From assembly GCA_032027145.1 (NCBI GenBank), contig JAVSMP010000001.1, forward strand, positions 372,001-436,000: DNA of 64,000 nucleotides, given 5' to 3'. Shown here one piece after another: positions 24,331-32,884 of this stretch. The stretch is from Ignavibacterium sp. Its GTDB lineage: Bacteria > Bacteroidota > Ignavibacteria > Ignavibacteriales > Ignavibacteriaceae. The translations under genes and the position numbers were made by a program. The notes beneath the pieces were generated by a model. It worked only from the letters and a program-made list of their open reading frames with translations, was not told where the DNA came from and did no database searches. Position 1 is the first letter of the stretch, and the number at the start of each line of letters is the position of its first letter.

Positions 24331-25431
24331 ATGGAAAAAGAAATCAGGAAAGAAGAACCTCGCTTGATGAAAGGAAACGAAGCACTTGCTGAAGCGGCTA
24401 TTAGAGCAAACATAGATGCTTATTTCGGTTATCCGATAACTCCTCAATCAGAAGTTATTGAGTATCTTATGCTTGAAGTACCGAAAAGAAAAGATAAAAA
24501 AACTGTAGTGCTTCAGGCAGAAAGTGAAGTTGCTTCAATCAATATGGTTTATGGTGCTGCCGGTGCAGGAGCCAGAGTTATGACTTCTTCATCTTCACCG
24601 GGAATAAGTTTGATGCAAGAAGGAATATCCTATATTGCTTCTGCTCAGCTTCCTTGTTTAATTGTAAATGTTGTTCGTGGTGGTCCGGGTTTAGGAACTA
24701 TACAACCCTCACAAAGTGATTATTTTCAGGCTACAAAGGGAGGTGGTCATGGAGATTACCATCTTATTGTGTTAGCTCCATCTTCAGTGCAGGAACTTGC
24801 TGACTTTGTTTTTGATGCTTTTAAGTTGGCAGAAAAATATCGCAACCCAGCGATGATTCTTGCTGATGGAGCACTTGGGCAAATGATGGAAAAAGTTGTA
24901 TTACCTGCTGAAAACAGTCTTCCAAAAGTTGCTAAATCCTGGGCTACTACCGGTAAAACTAAAGACCGTGAACGGAATATTATTACTTCACTGTTTATAC
25001 AACCTGAAGTTATGGAAAAAGTTAATCTTGAGCTTCAGGATAAGTATGCTGCTATGCAAAGTGAAGTAAGATGGGAAGAGTTTAAGACCGATGATGCTGA
25101 AATATTATTAGTTGCATTCGGACTATCAGCCCGCATCTGCCAAAAGGTTATGGACCTTGGAAGAGCAAAGGGAATAAAGATAGGATTGTTAAGACCGATT
25201 ACTCTTTACCCGTTTCCTTATAAACGTATCTCAGAGCTTTCAGAAAAAGTAGATTTTATACTTGATGTTGAAATGAATGCCGGACAAATGGTTGAAGATG
25301 TTCGTCTTGCAGTTGAAGGAAAAATTCCTGTTCATTTTACAGGAAGAATGGGCGGAATGATATCAACGCCTGAAGATATCCTTAATAAGGTTGAATCGAT
25401 TCAGAAATCACTAACTACAGCTAATGTTTAA
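24331..25431 (+). CDS. 2-oxoacid:ferredoxin oxidoreductase alpha subunit (KorA/VorB type)
   Basis: 366 residues. Oxidative decarboxylation of a 2-oxoacid to acyl-CoA with reduced ferredoxin. Signatures: RLMKGNEALAEAAIRAN, FGYPITPQSEVIEYL, QAESEVASINMVYGAAGAGA, MTSSSSPGISLMQEGISYIA. It resembles both 2-oxoglutarate and branched-chain (3-methyl-2-oxobutanoate) enzymes; substrate cannot be fixed by eye. It is separated from the beta gene by a 213-bp stretch containing a dead sorting-domain fragment, unusual within such operons. Confidence 0.9.
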   Translation: MEKEIRKEEPRLMKGNEALAEAAIRANIDAYFGYPITPQSEVIEYLMLEVPKRKDKKTVVLQAESEVASINMVYGAAGAGARVMTSSSSPGISLMQEGISYIASAQLPCLIVNVVRGGPGLGTIQPSQSDYFQATKGGGHGDYHLIVLAPSSVQELADFVFDAFKLAEKYRNPAMILADGALGQMMEKVVLPAENSLPKVAKSWATTGKTKDRERNIITSLFIQPEVMEKVNLELQDKYAAMQSEVRWEEFKTDDAEILLVAFGLSARICQKVMDLGRAKGIKIGLLRPITLYPFPYKRISELSEKVDFILDVEMNAGQMVEDVRLAVEGKIPVHFTGRMGGMISTPEDILNKVESIQKSLTTANV

Positions 25432-25434
25432 GAG

Positions 25435-25629
25435 AAAGTGATATAAAAAATAGTTAACTCTCTTGGTAAGGAAGTAAGAACTCTTGTAAATGAAATTATA
25501 TCTGCAGGAAATTATAAAGTTGAATTTAATACATACGATTTACTCTGCGGAATTTATATAAACAGTATTTAAGCTGGAGAATTTACTTCAGCCAAGAAAA
25601 TGATTATAATCAAAATAAATTATTCTTAA
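25435..25629 (+). pseudogene. Fossil T9SS sorting-domain fragment inside the oxidoreductase operon
   Basis: Starting 3 bp after the alpha-subunit stop the frame reads KVI-stop-KIVNSLGKEVRTLVNEI, then ISAGNYKVEFNTYDLLCGIY and INSI-stop-AGEFTSAKKMIIIK. These are the second-half landmarks of a sorting domain (L-G-K-E-V-x-T-L-V, G-N-Y-x-V-x-F, G-I-Y, K-K-M-I) with two internal stops and no start. There is no host gene nearby. It mirrors the fragments next to the attC sites at 16242, 18315 and 20329. Confidence 0.8.
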
Positions 25630-25644
25630 AGAATAGGTTAACAA

Positions 25645-26421
25645 ATGAACGAAAAATTAATACTTGATGATGGAATTGAATTAGAACAAGTCTATCGCAG
25701 ACCTGAAACCCTTACTGATGTTCCATACCATTACTGTCCGGGTTGTTCACACAGTGTTGTGCATAATGTCCTGATGGAAGTAGTTGCAGAAATGAATATT
25801 CAGGAACAAACAATAGGTGTTGCTCCTGTTGGATGTTCTGTATTCGCATATCATTATATGAATATTGACATGCAGGAAGCTGCACATGGCAGGGCTGGCG
25901 CTGTTGCAACAGGGATTAAACGGGTTATGCCTGATAAACTGGTGTTCTCTTATCAAGGCGATGGTGATCTTGCAGCTATCGGTACCGCAGAAACTATTCA
26001 CACTGCAAACCGGGGAGAAAACATTCTGGTAGTTTTTATCAACAACGGAATTTATGGAATGACAGGCGGACAGATGGCTCCGACTTCTTTACCTGGAATG
26101 GTTACTTCAACTTCACCTTATGGCAGAGATGTTGTAATGGCTGGCTATCCGTTAAAAATAACAGATTTGATCGCGCAATTACCAGCTACATATTATGTTA
26201 CAAGACAATCTGCTCATAATCCAAATGCTGTAAGAAAACTTAAAAAAGCAATTACAAAATCTTTTGAATATCAGCAGCAGAAAAAGGGAACCTGTTTTAT
26301 CGAAGTTGTTTCAAACTGTCCTTCGGGCTGGAAGATGACACCTGTTGAAACAATTAAATATCTCGAAGAAGTAATGTTTCCTTATTATCCGCTTGGTGAC
26401 CTTAAAGTCCCAAAAAATTAA
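25645..26421 (+). CDS. 2-oxoacid:ferredoxin oxidoreductase beta subunit (TPP-binding)
   Basis: 258 residues. TPP-binding motif YQGDGDLAAIGTAETIH with the GDG start and a following INNGIYGMTGGQMAPTS; YHYCPGCSHSVVH and GVAPVGCSVF provide the conserved cysteines near the N-terminus. Pairs with the alpha subunit across the fossil insert. The family is KorB/VorA-like. Confidence 0.92.
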   Translation: MNEKLILDDGIELEQVYRRPETLTDVPYHYCPGCSHSVVHNVLMEVVAEMNIQEQTIGVAPVGCSVFAYHYMNIDMQEAAHGRAGAVATGIKRVMPDKLVFSYQGDGDLAAIGTAETIHTANRGENILVVFINNGIYGMTGGQMAPTSLPGMVTSTSPYGRDVVMAGYPLKITDLIAQLPATYYVTRQSAHNPNAVRKLKKAITKSFEYQQQKKGTCFIEVVSNCPSGWKMTPVETIKYLEEVMFPYYPLGDLKVPKN

Positions 26422-26447
26422 AATGAAATAAAAAAGGAATTTTAGAA

Positions 26448-27011
26448 ATGACTAAAGAACATGAAATAATTTTTGCCGGATTTGGAGGACAGGGTGTGCT
26501 TTCTATGGGCAGGTTAATAGCTTACGCAGGGATGATAGAAGGAAAAGAAGTAAGCTGGATGCCTTCGTATGGGCCTGAAATGAGAGGCGGAACTGCAAAT
26601 TGTATTGTTATTGTTTCTGACTCAAGAATCAGTTCACCAATTGTTACCAAGTTTGATACTGCAATATTATTAAATCAGCCATCAATTGATAAATTTGAAA
26701 ATGCTGTAAAACCAGGAGGTCTATTAATTTATGAACAGTCAACTGCTGTTAAACCTCCTACAAGAACAGATATTGATATTATCAGTATTTCCGGTATTGA
26801 AGAAGCAAATAAACTTGAAGTAAAACAAGTTGCTAATATGTTTATGGTTGGTGCGTTTTTAGAAAAACGTCCGATATTAAAGAATGAAACAATTGTTGAA
26901 GCATTAAAAGATGCTTTACCTGCACGAAGACATAATCTGATACCAGTAAATGAGCAGGCATTGTTACGTGGAAGAGAATTGGCAAAACTTGCTGATCAGG
27001 TTTCAGTATAA
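26448..27011 (+). CDS. 2-oxoacid:ferredoxin oxidoreductase gamma subunit
   Basis: 187 residues, with IIFAGFGGQGVLSMGRLIAYA at the N-terminus and SWMPSYGPEMRGGTANC, both typical of the gamma domain that helps bind CoA. 26 bp after the beta subunit with AAAGGA before its ATG. It completes the delta-alpha-beta-gamma set. Confidence 0.92.
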   Translation: MTKEHEIIFAGFGGQGVLSMGRLIAYAGMIEGKEVSWMPSYGPEMRGGTANCIVIVSDSRISSPIVTKFDTAILLNQPSIDKFENAVKPGGLLIYEQSTAVKPPTRTDIDIISISGIEEANKLEVKQVANMFMVGAFLEKRPILKNETIVEALKDALPARRHNLIPVNEQALLRGRELAKLADQVSV

Positions 27012-27036
27012 TTAATAATTATTATTTGAGGAAGTT

Positions 27037-27306
27037 ATGACTGAATTGGATATAAAATGCCAGCACGCCTGTAAAAACACCTGTGCAACTTTAAATGAAG
27101 CATTGCGCAGAGAAACTGCAATGGTAAGATATTATGAAAGCACTTTGGACGAATGCAACATCCCGGAAGTAAACTCATTTATATCTGGATTAGTTGAAGA
27201 TAAACGAAAAGTTATCCTGAGTCTTATCCAGAAACTGAATGAAATACACGTTCGTTCGCAGACATTAGATGGAATTGCGTCAAGCTTTAATAATATTGAC
27301 GGTTAG
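27037..27306 (+). CDS. Small helical protein at the end of the oxidoreductase operon, function unknown
   Basis: 89 residues, no signal or membrane segment. A CQHACKNTCATL cysteine cluster (C-x3-C-x3-C) near the N-terminus is followed by two amphipathic helices (ALRRETAMVRYYESTLDEC and FISGLVEDKRKVILSLIQKL) resembling half of a ferritin/rubrerythrin-like bundle. 25 bp after the gamma subunit, with a GAGGAAG ribosome-binding site, so co-transcribed. It may help assembly or electron transfer; that is inference from position. I do not recognise the family. Confidence 0.65.
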   Translation: MTELDIKCQHACKNTCATLNEALRRETAMVRYYESTLDECNIPEVNSFISGLVEDKRKVILSLIQKLNEIHVRSQTLDGIASSFNNIDG

Positions 27307-27399
27307 GTTAAGTAACTTGCATACGCTGGCTTGATTAACTATATTTGTGCATCAAATTTTGAAACTGAGTAAGTTCTAAATACTTAAAGAAATAATGAA

Positions 27400-27455
27400 C
27401 GCGGGGCGGAGTCCCAATAAATCGGGAGTAACTCATATCGGACTCATAACCGCTA
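27400..27455 (+). pseudogene. Broken partial copy of the initiator tRNA with a hairpin inserted in the D arm
   Basis: CGCGGGGCGGAG matches the first 12 bases of the tRNA at 27473 with one change, and ACTCATATCGGACTCATAAC matches its D-arm to anticodon region. Between them lies TCCCAATAAATCGGGA, a small palindrome absent from the real gene. The T arm and acceptor 3' side are missing. Confidence 0.6.
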
Positions 27456-27472
27456 AATAAAAAATATTACAT

Positions 27473-27545
<73 letters not shown>

Positions 27546-27551
27546 CTAGAT

Positions 27552-27584
27552 AAGGTTGAAAATGAAATGTTTTCAACCTTTTTT
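27552..27584 (+). terminator. Intrinsic terminator after tRNA-fMet
   Basis: Perfect 11-bp stem AAGGTTGAAAA / TTTTCAACCTT, 7-base loop, then T4. Confidence 0.88.
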
Positions 27585-27605
27585 GTTTTAAAGACTAGAC
27601 TCACT

Positions 27606-27660
27606 TTAGTCAGAAATTTCCAGATTTCTGACTAATCTATCAGAAATTTAGTCAGAAATT
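27606..27660. repeat. Palindrome and repeated TCAGAAATTT words downstream of the tRNA
   Basis: TTAGTCAGAAAT / ATTTCTGACTAA form a 12-bp inverted repeat (27606-27635), and TCAGAAATTT occurs twice more just after. A related CAGATTTCTGAC occurs at 30418, beyond the next gene. Could be recombinase or regulator binding sites belonging to a lost island; unproven. Confidence 0.4.
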
Positions 27661-27710
27661 TTCTCTACTCTGATCAAGCTCTGAATGAATGACTTTTGAA
27701 AGGAATTACA

Positions 27711-27911
27711 ATGCAAAAGTTGTTCATCTCAAAACACAAAAATAGTTACTACTACATTTACTATAATGATGATAATGATAAACAAAAGAGCATAACAACT
27801 ACAATCAAAACAGAAGCATTAAAAGAAAAACAAAAACAATCAGAGCAGGAGCTGGAAAATCTTTTTCAGAGCTTAATGCAGAAAGCGTTTAAAGGGGAGT
27901 TGGTAATTTGA
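27711..27911 (+). pseudogene. Deletion scar: tyrosine recombinase N-terminus joined to HsdS C-terminus
   Basis: 66 residues. The first ~38 (MQKLFISKHKNSYYYIYYND, then KQKSITTTIKTEALK) look like the arm-binding start of a phage/island tyrosine recombinase. The last ~25 (QSEQELENLFQSLMQKAFKG, then ELVI) are the characteristic C-terminal helix of type I restriction specificity subunits. Both parents are several hundred residues long, so this is a fusion left by a large deletion. It lies 166 bp downstream of a tRNA, a usual island site. AAAGGAATT precedes the ATG, so a peptide may still be made. Confidence 0.65.
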
Positions 27912-28056
27912 ACTCATCCTAAATCCTTCTCTTAAAAAGAGAAGGACTTGAAGAAGTTATCATAAAATATTTTCTGCCGATAGAAATATTAATGTTAAGT
28001 TCTATGATGACAATAAGCCTCTCTCTTAGCAAGAGAGAGGTTGGAGTGAGTTCGAA
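27907..28056. mobile_element. Small inverted-repeat element (MITE-like), two mirror hairpins
   Basis: The left end TTTGAACTCATCCTAAATCC mirrors the right end (minus strand TTCGAACTCACTCCAACCTC). Each arm contains its own hairpin: TCCTTCTCTT / AAGAGAAGGA (27924-27946) and CCTCTCTCTT / AAGAGAGAGG (28018-28040). Differences between arms keep the pairing. No gene. The stop of the scar ORF lies in the left end. The 172 bp from 28057 to the next gene show nothing recognisable. Confidence 0.55.
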
Positions 28057-28228
28057 CCATCTACAAACTTTGGTAAGGATAAATTTGACAGATTAAAAAA
28101 ATTCTAATTTGAAAAAATCGTATATCTTAATCCTGTTGATAGTTACTCATTAGTTTCTTCCCGTACTTTCATTTCATTTTATTTAAGTTTATCATACGTT
28201 AACAATTTTAACTTATTAGGGTGATGAA

Positions 28229-30307
28229 ATGAAAAACAAATTATCACTGGTTCTTTTCCTACTCTATCCATTTATTTTACTATCGCAAGAAGATATAAAA
28301 ACTTTCAAAGACATTTCACCTGACGGAAAAACAACTTCAACTTATACACACAACGGAAAGTTTTTATCCGGTAAGGTAATTACTTTAAATGACGATATTC
28401 CTTACGGTACTACTCCGGATTGGAGTTCTACTCTGGAAAGACAAATCGGAGGAATTGCCTGGGGTGATTATGATAATGATGGTGATCTCGATTTAGCAAC
28501 CGGCTGTTATTTTAGTCAGTCTTATCCGCCAATTCCTGATTATGAAGTGCTGATTTATAGAAATGATAACGGAGTTTTAACAACAACACCTGTCTGGATT
28601 TCAACAGATATGAGATCAACTACTGATCTGAAGTTTGCTGACATTAATGCTGATAACAAACCTGAATTGATTGCTGCTAATGGCGATCAGTCATTTGCTT
28701 CGTCTGTAATTTATTTTAACGGTGAAAGCGGATTAAGTAATTCACCCGGATGGATTTCGCAGGATAATAACTGGACAGTTGGTGAAGCATTGTGTGATAT
28801 TGATGATGACGGCGATCTTGATCTTGCTTTCGGTAATCAGGGAAACACCAGTAACCCGACAAAACCTATCTGCATTTTTTACAACAATGGCAGTACATTT
28901 CCAACTACACCAAACTGGCTTTCTGCTGATGCAATGATTACAAATTCCGTTGCATTCGGAGATCTTGATAATCAACAGTTAAAATATAAATTCCTCGAAT
29001 ACTACGGCGATGGAACAAGATCTGTTTTTGCGCTTCCTTTGTTTCCCGTTTATTCTATTGATACTGTTTTGATAGATGATCAGCCCTATAATGCTTATTG
29101 CTACGATCCGGTAAGCGGATGGATTTCTTTAGGTACCAAACCGCAGGCTGGTATAACTATTAAAATTTCCTATCGTTACATCGCAAAAGGAGACCTTGCC
29201 GCATCAAAATGGGTAAACTATGAAAGCGGTGTTTATTTTAATAACAATGGTGTGATTAATACTTTACCGGGATGGACTGTTGGTAATACTCAAAGTCAGA
29301 AAGGTATTGTTTGGGCAGACTTTGACAAAGATGGTTATCAGGATCTTGCAATTTCTGGAAGCGGTACTCAGGCTGTTATTTATAAAAACCAGAACGGTGT
29401 TTTAACCGGTCCAATCTGGACGTCTAATTCTCCAACTACTTCTGCACAGGAATTAATAACTGGTGATATTGATGGAGATGGTTATCCGGAACTTGCCGTT
29501 GTTCATTTCGGCGGCGGAAGAGTTGAAATATTTAAAAACAGAAACGGTGTGTTAGATGTTAATCCAACTTGGGTTTATGTTGCCGGCTCATCTGCTACTG
29601 CAATTGCATTTGGAGATCTTAATGGCGATGGCGCCCTTGATTTAGCTGTTGGAACAGCAAGAGCTCCCGTTGTTGTATTTCTGAATCAGAATCCTATACC
29701 GGTTGAAATGATTTCTTTTACTGCTTCAGTAAATGAAAAAAATGTGCAGCTAAATTGGATTACTGCAACAGAAATAAATAATCAGGGATTTGATATTGAA
29801 AGACGAATAATGCAAAGTGATAAAAGTAATGAGTGGATAAAGATTGGTTTTGTTCCCGGATTTGGTTCATCAACGGAAAAACATTTTTATTCTTTTAATG
29901 ATGAAAATCTTTTGAAGGGAAAATATCAGTACAGAATCAAGCAGATTGATTTTAATGGCAGCTTTAAATATTCTGAGACAATTCAAGTTGAAATCATTTC
30001 ACCTCTTGATTTTTTGTTAGAGCAAAACTATCCCAATCCTTTCAATCCTTCTACAAAAATCCGCTATCATATTTCAAGCAGTTTGCATATTACGCTTAAG
30101 GTATATGATATCCTTGGAAATGAAATTGCTACACTTGTTGATAATTTCAGAAATGCAGGAAGTTACGAGGTTGAATTCATTGCTAATTCTGATGATGGTC
30201 TTAAACTATCAAGCGGTGTTTATTTTTATCAGCTGCGGGCTACCGGTACTGAAACAAGCTCGGGCAAAGGTTTTGTTGAAACAAAGAAAATGATATTGAT
30301 AGAATAG
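28229..30307 (+). CDS. T9SS-secreted FG-GAP/VCBS repeat protein
   Basis: 692 residues. Signal peptide ends around LLSQ. Multiple FG-GAP blades with Ca-binding D-x-D-x-D-G loops: WGDYDNDGDLDLATG, DIDDDGDLDLAFG, WADFDKDGYQDLAISG, DIDGDGYPELAVV, DLNGDGALDLAVG, forming an integrin-like propeller. A beta domain follows (VEMISFTASVNEKNVQLNW), similar to that before the sorting domain of the C25 peptidase, then a sorting domain (LEQNYPNPFNPSTKIRY, LKVYDILGNEIATLV, VETKKMILIE). Extracellular adhesion or binding is the likely role. Monocistronic, terminator at 30332. Confidence 0.88.
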   Translation: MKNKLSLVLFLLYPFILLSQEDIKTFKDISPDGKTTSTYTHNGKFLSGKVITLNDDIPYGTTPDWSSTLERQIGGIAWGDYDNDGDLDLATGCYFSQSYPPIPDYEVLIYRNDNGVLTTTPVWISTDMRSTTDLKFADINADNKPELIAANGDQSFASSVIYFNGESGLSNSPGWISQDNNWTVGEALCDIDDDGDLDLAFGNQGNTSNPTKPICIFYNNGSTFPTTPNWLSADAMITNSVAFGDLDNQQLKYKFLEYYGDGTRSVFALPLFPVYSIDTVLIDDQPYNAYCYDPVSGWISLGTKPQAGITIKISYRYIAKGDLAASKWVNYESGVYFNNNGVINTLPGWTVGNTQSQKGIVWADFDKDGYQDLAISGSGTQAVIYKNQNGVLTGPIWTSNSPTTSAQELITGDIDGDGYPELAVVHFGGGRVEIFKNRNGVLDVNPTWVYVAGSSATAIAFGDLNGDGALDLAVGTARAPVVVFLNQNPIPVEMISFTASVNEKNVQLNWITATEINNQGFDIERRIMQSDKSNEWIKIGFVPGFGSSTEKHFYSFNDENLLKGKYQYRIKQIDFNGSFKYSETIQVEIISPLDFLLEQNYPNPFNPSTKIRYHISSSLHITLKVYDILGNEIATLVDNFRNAGSYEVEFIANSDDGLKLSSGVYFYQLRATGTETSSGKGFVETKKMILIE

Positions 30308-30331
30308 TCTTTTGAATTTCTTATTTGCAAA

Positions 30332-30367
30332 TCCACTATCAAAAACATTGATGGTGGATTTTTTTTA
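30332..30367 (+). terminator. Intrinsic terminator
   Basis: TCCACTATCA / TGATGGTGGA stem (one G:T) with a T8 tail, 25 bp after the stop of the FG-GAP gene. Confidence 0.85.
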
Positions 30368-30491
30368 TAGTTACTAACTAAAAATTAAACCATTTCAAAA
30401 AAATTTTTTCTCTTTTCAGATTTCTGACAATCATAATATAGTATAGCATACTATATCCATTCAGAAATTCGAGCCTCATAAATCTTTTTTG

Positions 30492-30499
30492 TATCTTTG
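30492..30499 (+). promoter_or_regulatory. Putative -7 box (TATCTTTG) for the second FG-GAP gene
   Basis: Exact TAnnTTTG match 32 bp before the GTG start at 30532; no clear -33 box. The sequence before it has a perfect palindrome ATATAGTATAGCATACTATAT (about 30437-30456). Confidence 0.4.
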
Positions 30500-30531
30500 T
30501 ATATACATTAAAAAAAATTTCGGAGTACATT

Positions 30532-32538
30532 GTGAAAAAATTTCTTCTTCTTGTTGTTTTCTTTATATCATCAAATCTTTTTGCTCAAAACTGGCTTTAT
30601 GTAGATTCTGTTTTTAATGTATCAGGTGTAAGTGTTAGTAATTTTTCTGCTCCTTTTTTTGCAGATCTTAACAATGATGGATACCTGGATATTATTTTAG
30701 GCAGTATTGATGATAAGGCTGAGTTTTTTTGGAGCAATCCACACACTTTTCCAACAACATTTACAAAGGATAATTCTGTGCTGGAAAATATTTATGCAGG
30801 CGGAATTGCCGGAACAAATGCTGATTATCCGGTCTTATTTGATTTAGATGGAGATGGGGATCTTGATCTCGTTATTGGCGGTTATAATGGACTTTTATAT
30901 TATGAAAATACAGGCACTATTTACGCTCCGCAGTTTGAAGCTGGAGATACCATATTTGCAGGTGTTAATTTGCTGATTGGAACCGATCCTAAACCAGCAT
31001 TTGTTGATATTGATGATGATGGTGATCTTGATTTGTTTGTCGGAATTGGCGAATCAATTTTAGGCGGTCCTGAAGCCGGAATAACTATGGGTTTCAGAAA
31101 TACCGGAACCGCTACAAATCCGGTGTTTACTTTGGATAACTCTCTTGTTACCGGGATTGGTGATATTGGACTAAACTCCTATCCAACTTTTGCAGATATT
31201 GATGGCGATGGGGATTATGACCTTCTTTTGGGAAGAGACCTTCAAACTTTAGTTTATTTTAGAAACACCGGAACAAAACAAAGTCATGTTTGGACTATAA
31301 ACGCAACTTTATTTGGCGGAGTAGAATCAAACACTTATTGGAAACAGCCCGCTCTTGCTGATATAGATAATGATGGTGACTTTGATTTGGTTTATGGTAC
31401 TGATAATGGAATATTATACACTTATCTCAATACAGGAACTGCAGCCGCACCTGCGTTTCAGTACTATCCCGATAATTTGAAAGTCATTAAGATTAATGCA
31501 AGCGGAGGTACAGCATCCTTGGCAGATTTTGACGGGGATGGTGATAATGATCTTATTAGTGGTAACTGGGATGGCAAATTCTTTTACTTCAGAAATGAAG
31601 GAACACCGGAACTTCCTGTTTTTAAACAAGTTACTGCACCATTTTCAAATATAGACGTAGGCTCTTACAGCACTCCTGTTTTTGTTGATATTGATAATGA
31701 TGGAGATTATGATATCGTATCTGGTGCGATGGATGGAAAAGTTTATCTTTATATAAACAATAACGGTACCTTTACACAAAACACTACTATGTTTGGTACA
31801 ATTGATATTGGATGGCAAAGTATCCCGTCGTTTGCAGATCTTAATGGCGATGGTCATCTTGATCTTCTTGTCGGTGCTGAAACTGGCAGTCAAACAAAAT
31901 TTTACTTAAATGACGGCAATAATGTATTTACTGAAAACACAACTATGTTTACTGGGGTTACTTTCCCAAATTACGGCAGACCAACTCTTGCAGATATTGA
32001 TAATGACGGCGATTTTGATTTAATAATTGGTGATAACTGGGGCACTATCAGATATTATAGAAACAATGGAACAGTAACCAGCCCTGAGTGGGTCAGAGAA
32101 GATTCATTATTTACAGGTATTGAGGTTCAACAAGGAACACATCCTGCATTTGCAGACCTTGATGGCGATTTCAGAAAAGATATGGTCATCGGCGAGTATA
32201 ACGGAAACTTCCATTTTTATAAAAATCTGTTTTCACCTCTTACCGATGTTGAAGATCTGTATTCAGAATTACCATTTAGTTTTATCTTAAACCAAAATTT
32301 TCCAAATCCGTTTAATCCTGTTACAACAATAAGGTTCCAGATTACTGAGAGTGATTACACAACATTAAAGGTTTATGACATTCTTGGAAAAGAGATTGCA
32401 ACACTTGTAAATGAATATAAAACTGCCGGCACTTATCAGGTTTACTTTGATGCAAAACAGCTTTCAAGCGGTACGTATTTTTATACATTACAAAACGGAA
32501 GTCAATCAATAACAAAACAGATGATGCTGATTAAATAA
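30532..32538 (+). CDS. T9SS-secreted FG-GAP/VCBS repeat protein (GTG start)
   Basis: 668 residues. It starts with GTG (CGGAG 6 bp upstream); the encoded KKFLLLVVFFISSNLFAQ signal peptide makes this start necessary. About ten FG-GAP-like repeats with D-x-D-x-D-G Ca loops (FADLNNDGYLDIILG, FDLDGDGDLDLVIGG, FVDIDDDGDLDLFVG, FADIDGDGDYDLLLG and so on), then the sorting domain (LNQNFPNPFNPVTTIRFQI, LKVYDILGKEIATLVNEY, SITKQMMLIK). It resembles its upstream neighbour in plan but not closely in sequence. A separate transcript, flanked by terminators. Confidence 0.88.
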   Translation: MKKFLLLVVFFISSNLFAQNWLYVDSVFNVSGVSVSNFSAPFFADLNNDGYLDIILGSIDDKAEFFWSNPHTFPTTFTKDNSVLENIYAGGIAGTNADYPVLFDLDGDGDLDLVIGGYNGLLYYENTGTIYAPQFEAGDTIFAGVNLLIGTDPKPAFVDIDDDGDLDLFVGIGESILGGPEAGITMGFRNTGTATNPVFTLDNSLVTGIGDIGLNSYPTFADIDGDGDYDLLLGRDLQTLVYFRNTGTKQSHVWTINATLFGGVESNTYWKQPALADIDNDGDFDLVYGTDNGILYTYLNTGTAAAPAFQYYPDNLKVIKINASGGTASLADFDGDGDNDLISGNWDGKFFYFRNEGTPELPVFKQVTAPFSNIDVGSYSTPVFVDIDNDGDYDIVSGAMDGKVYLYINNNGTFTQNTTMFGTIDIGWQSIPSFADLNGDGHLDLLVGAETGSQTKFYLNDGNNVFTENTTMFTGVTFPNYGRPTLADIDNDGDFDLIIGDNWGTIRYYRNNGTVTSPEWVREDSLFTGIEVQQGTHPAFADLDGDFRKDMVIGEYNGNFHFYKNLFSPLTDVEDLYSELPFSFILNQNFPNPFNPVTTIRFQITESDYTTLKVYDILGKEIATLVNEYKTAGTYQVYFDAKQLSSGTYFYTLQNGSQSITKQMMLIK

Positions 32539-32566
32539 TTTTCTAAACAGCTTATTTATTTCTTTG

Positions 32567-32599
32567 AGCCGTTAATATGACTATTAACGGCTTTTTTTA
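32567..32599 (+). terminator. Intrinsic terminator
   Basis: Perfect 10-bp stem AGCCGTTAAT / ATTAACGGCT with a T7 tail. Confidence 0.9.
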
Positions 32600-32884
32600 A
32601 TTCTTACTTTTGTTTATTCACAAGCAACTAACATATATAACAAGCCTTCCACGATTATATAATTATTATGCCGCTTACTTCCCTATTTAATACCTAAACA
32701 ATTCGGGTAAGTTTTGTGCATTAATAGCGGAAGATTGTTTTATAGTTTCCAAAATTCAACTTCATCAATCTTATAAGCAGAATTTCTGAATTTGTGTTTC
32801 CAATTTTATTAGTTTTGATTGAAACTCTGATTTTAACTGTTTAAATTAAGGTTGTAAGAAGTATTCAGTAATCGTAAAAACATT
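32600..32884. other. Intergenic region, nothing recognised
   Basis: About 285 bp, AT-rich. A weak inverted repeat GTTTCCAAT / GATTGAAAC is present near 32797-32825. No ORF, RNA or clear promoter. Confidence 0.3.

Noticed and set aside
27711-27911. Could the recombinase fragment be the missing integron integrase?
   Set aside because: It looks like the arm-binding start of a phage-type recombinase, is 7 kb from the array, and has no catalytic domain.
27606-30430. CAGATTTCTGAC at 27621 and 30418 as attachment-site repeats flanking the FG-GAP gene
   Set aside because: Only about 12 bp match in AT-rich DNA and no integrase lies between them.
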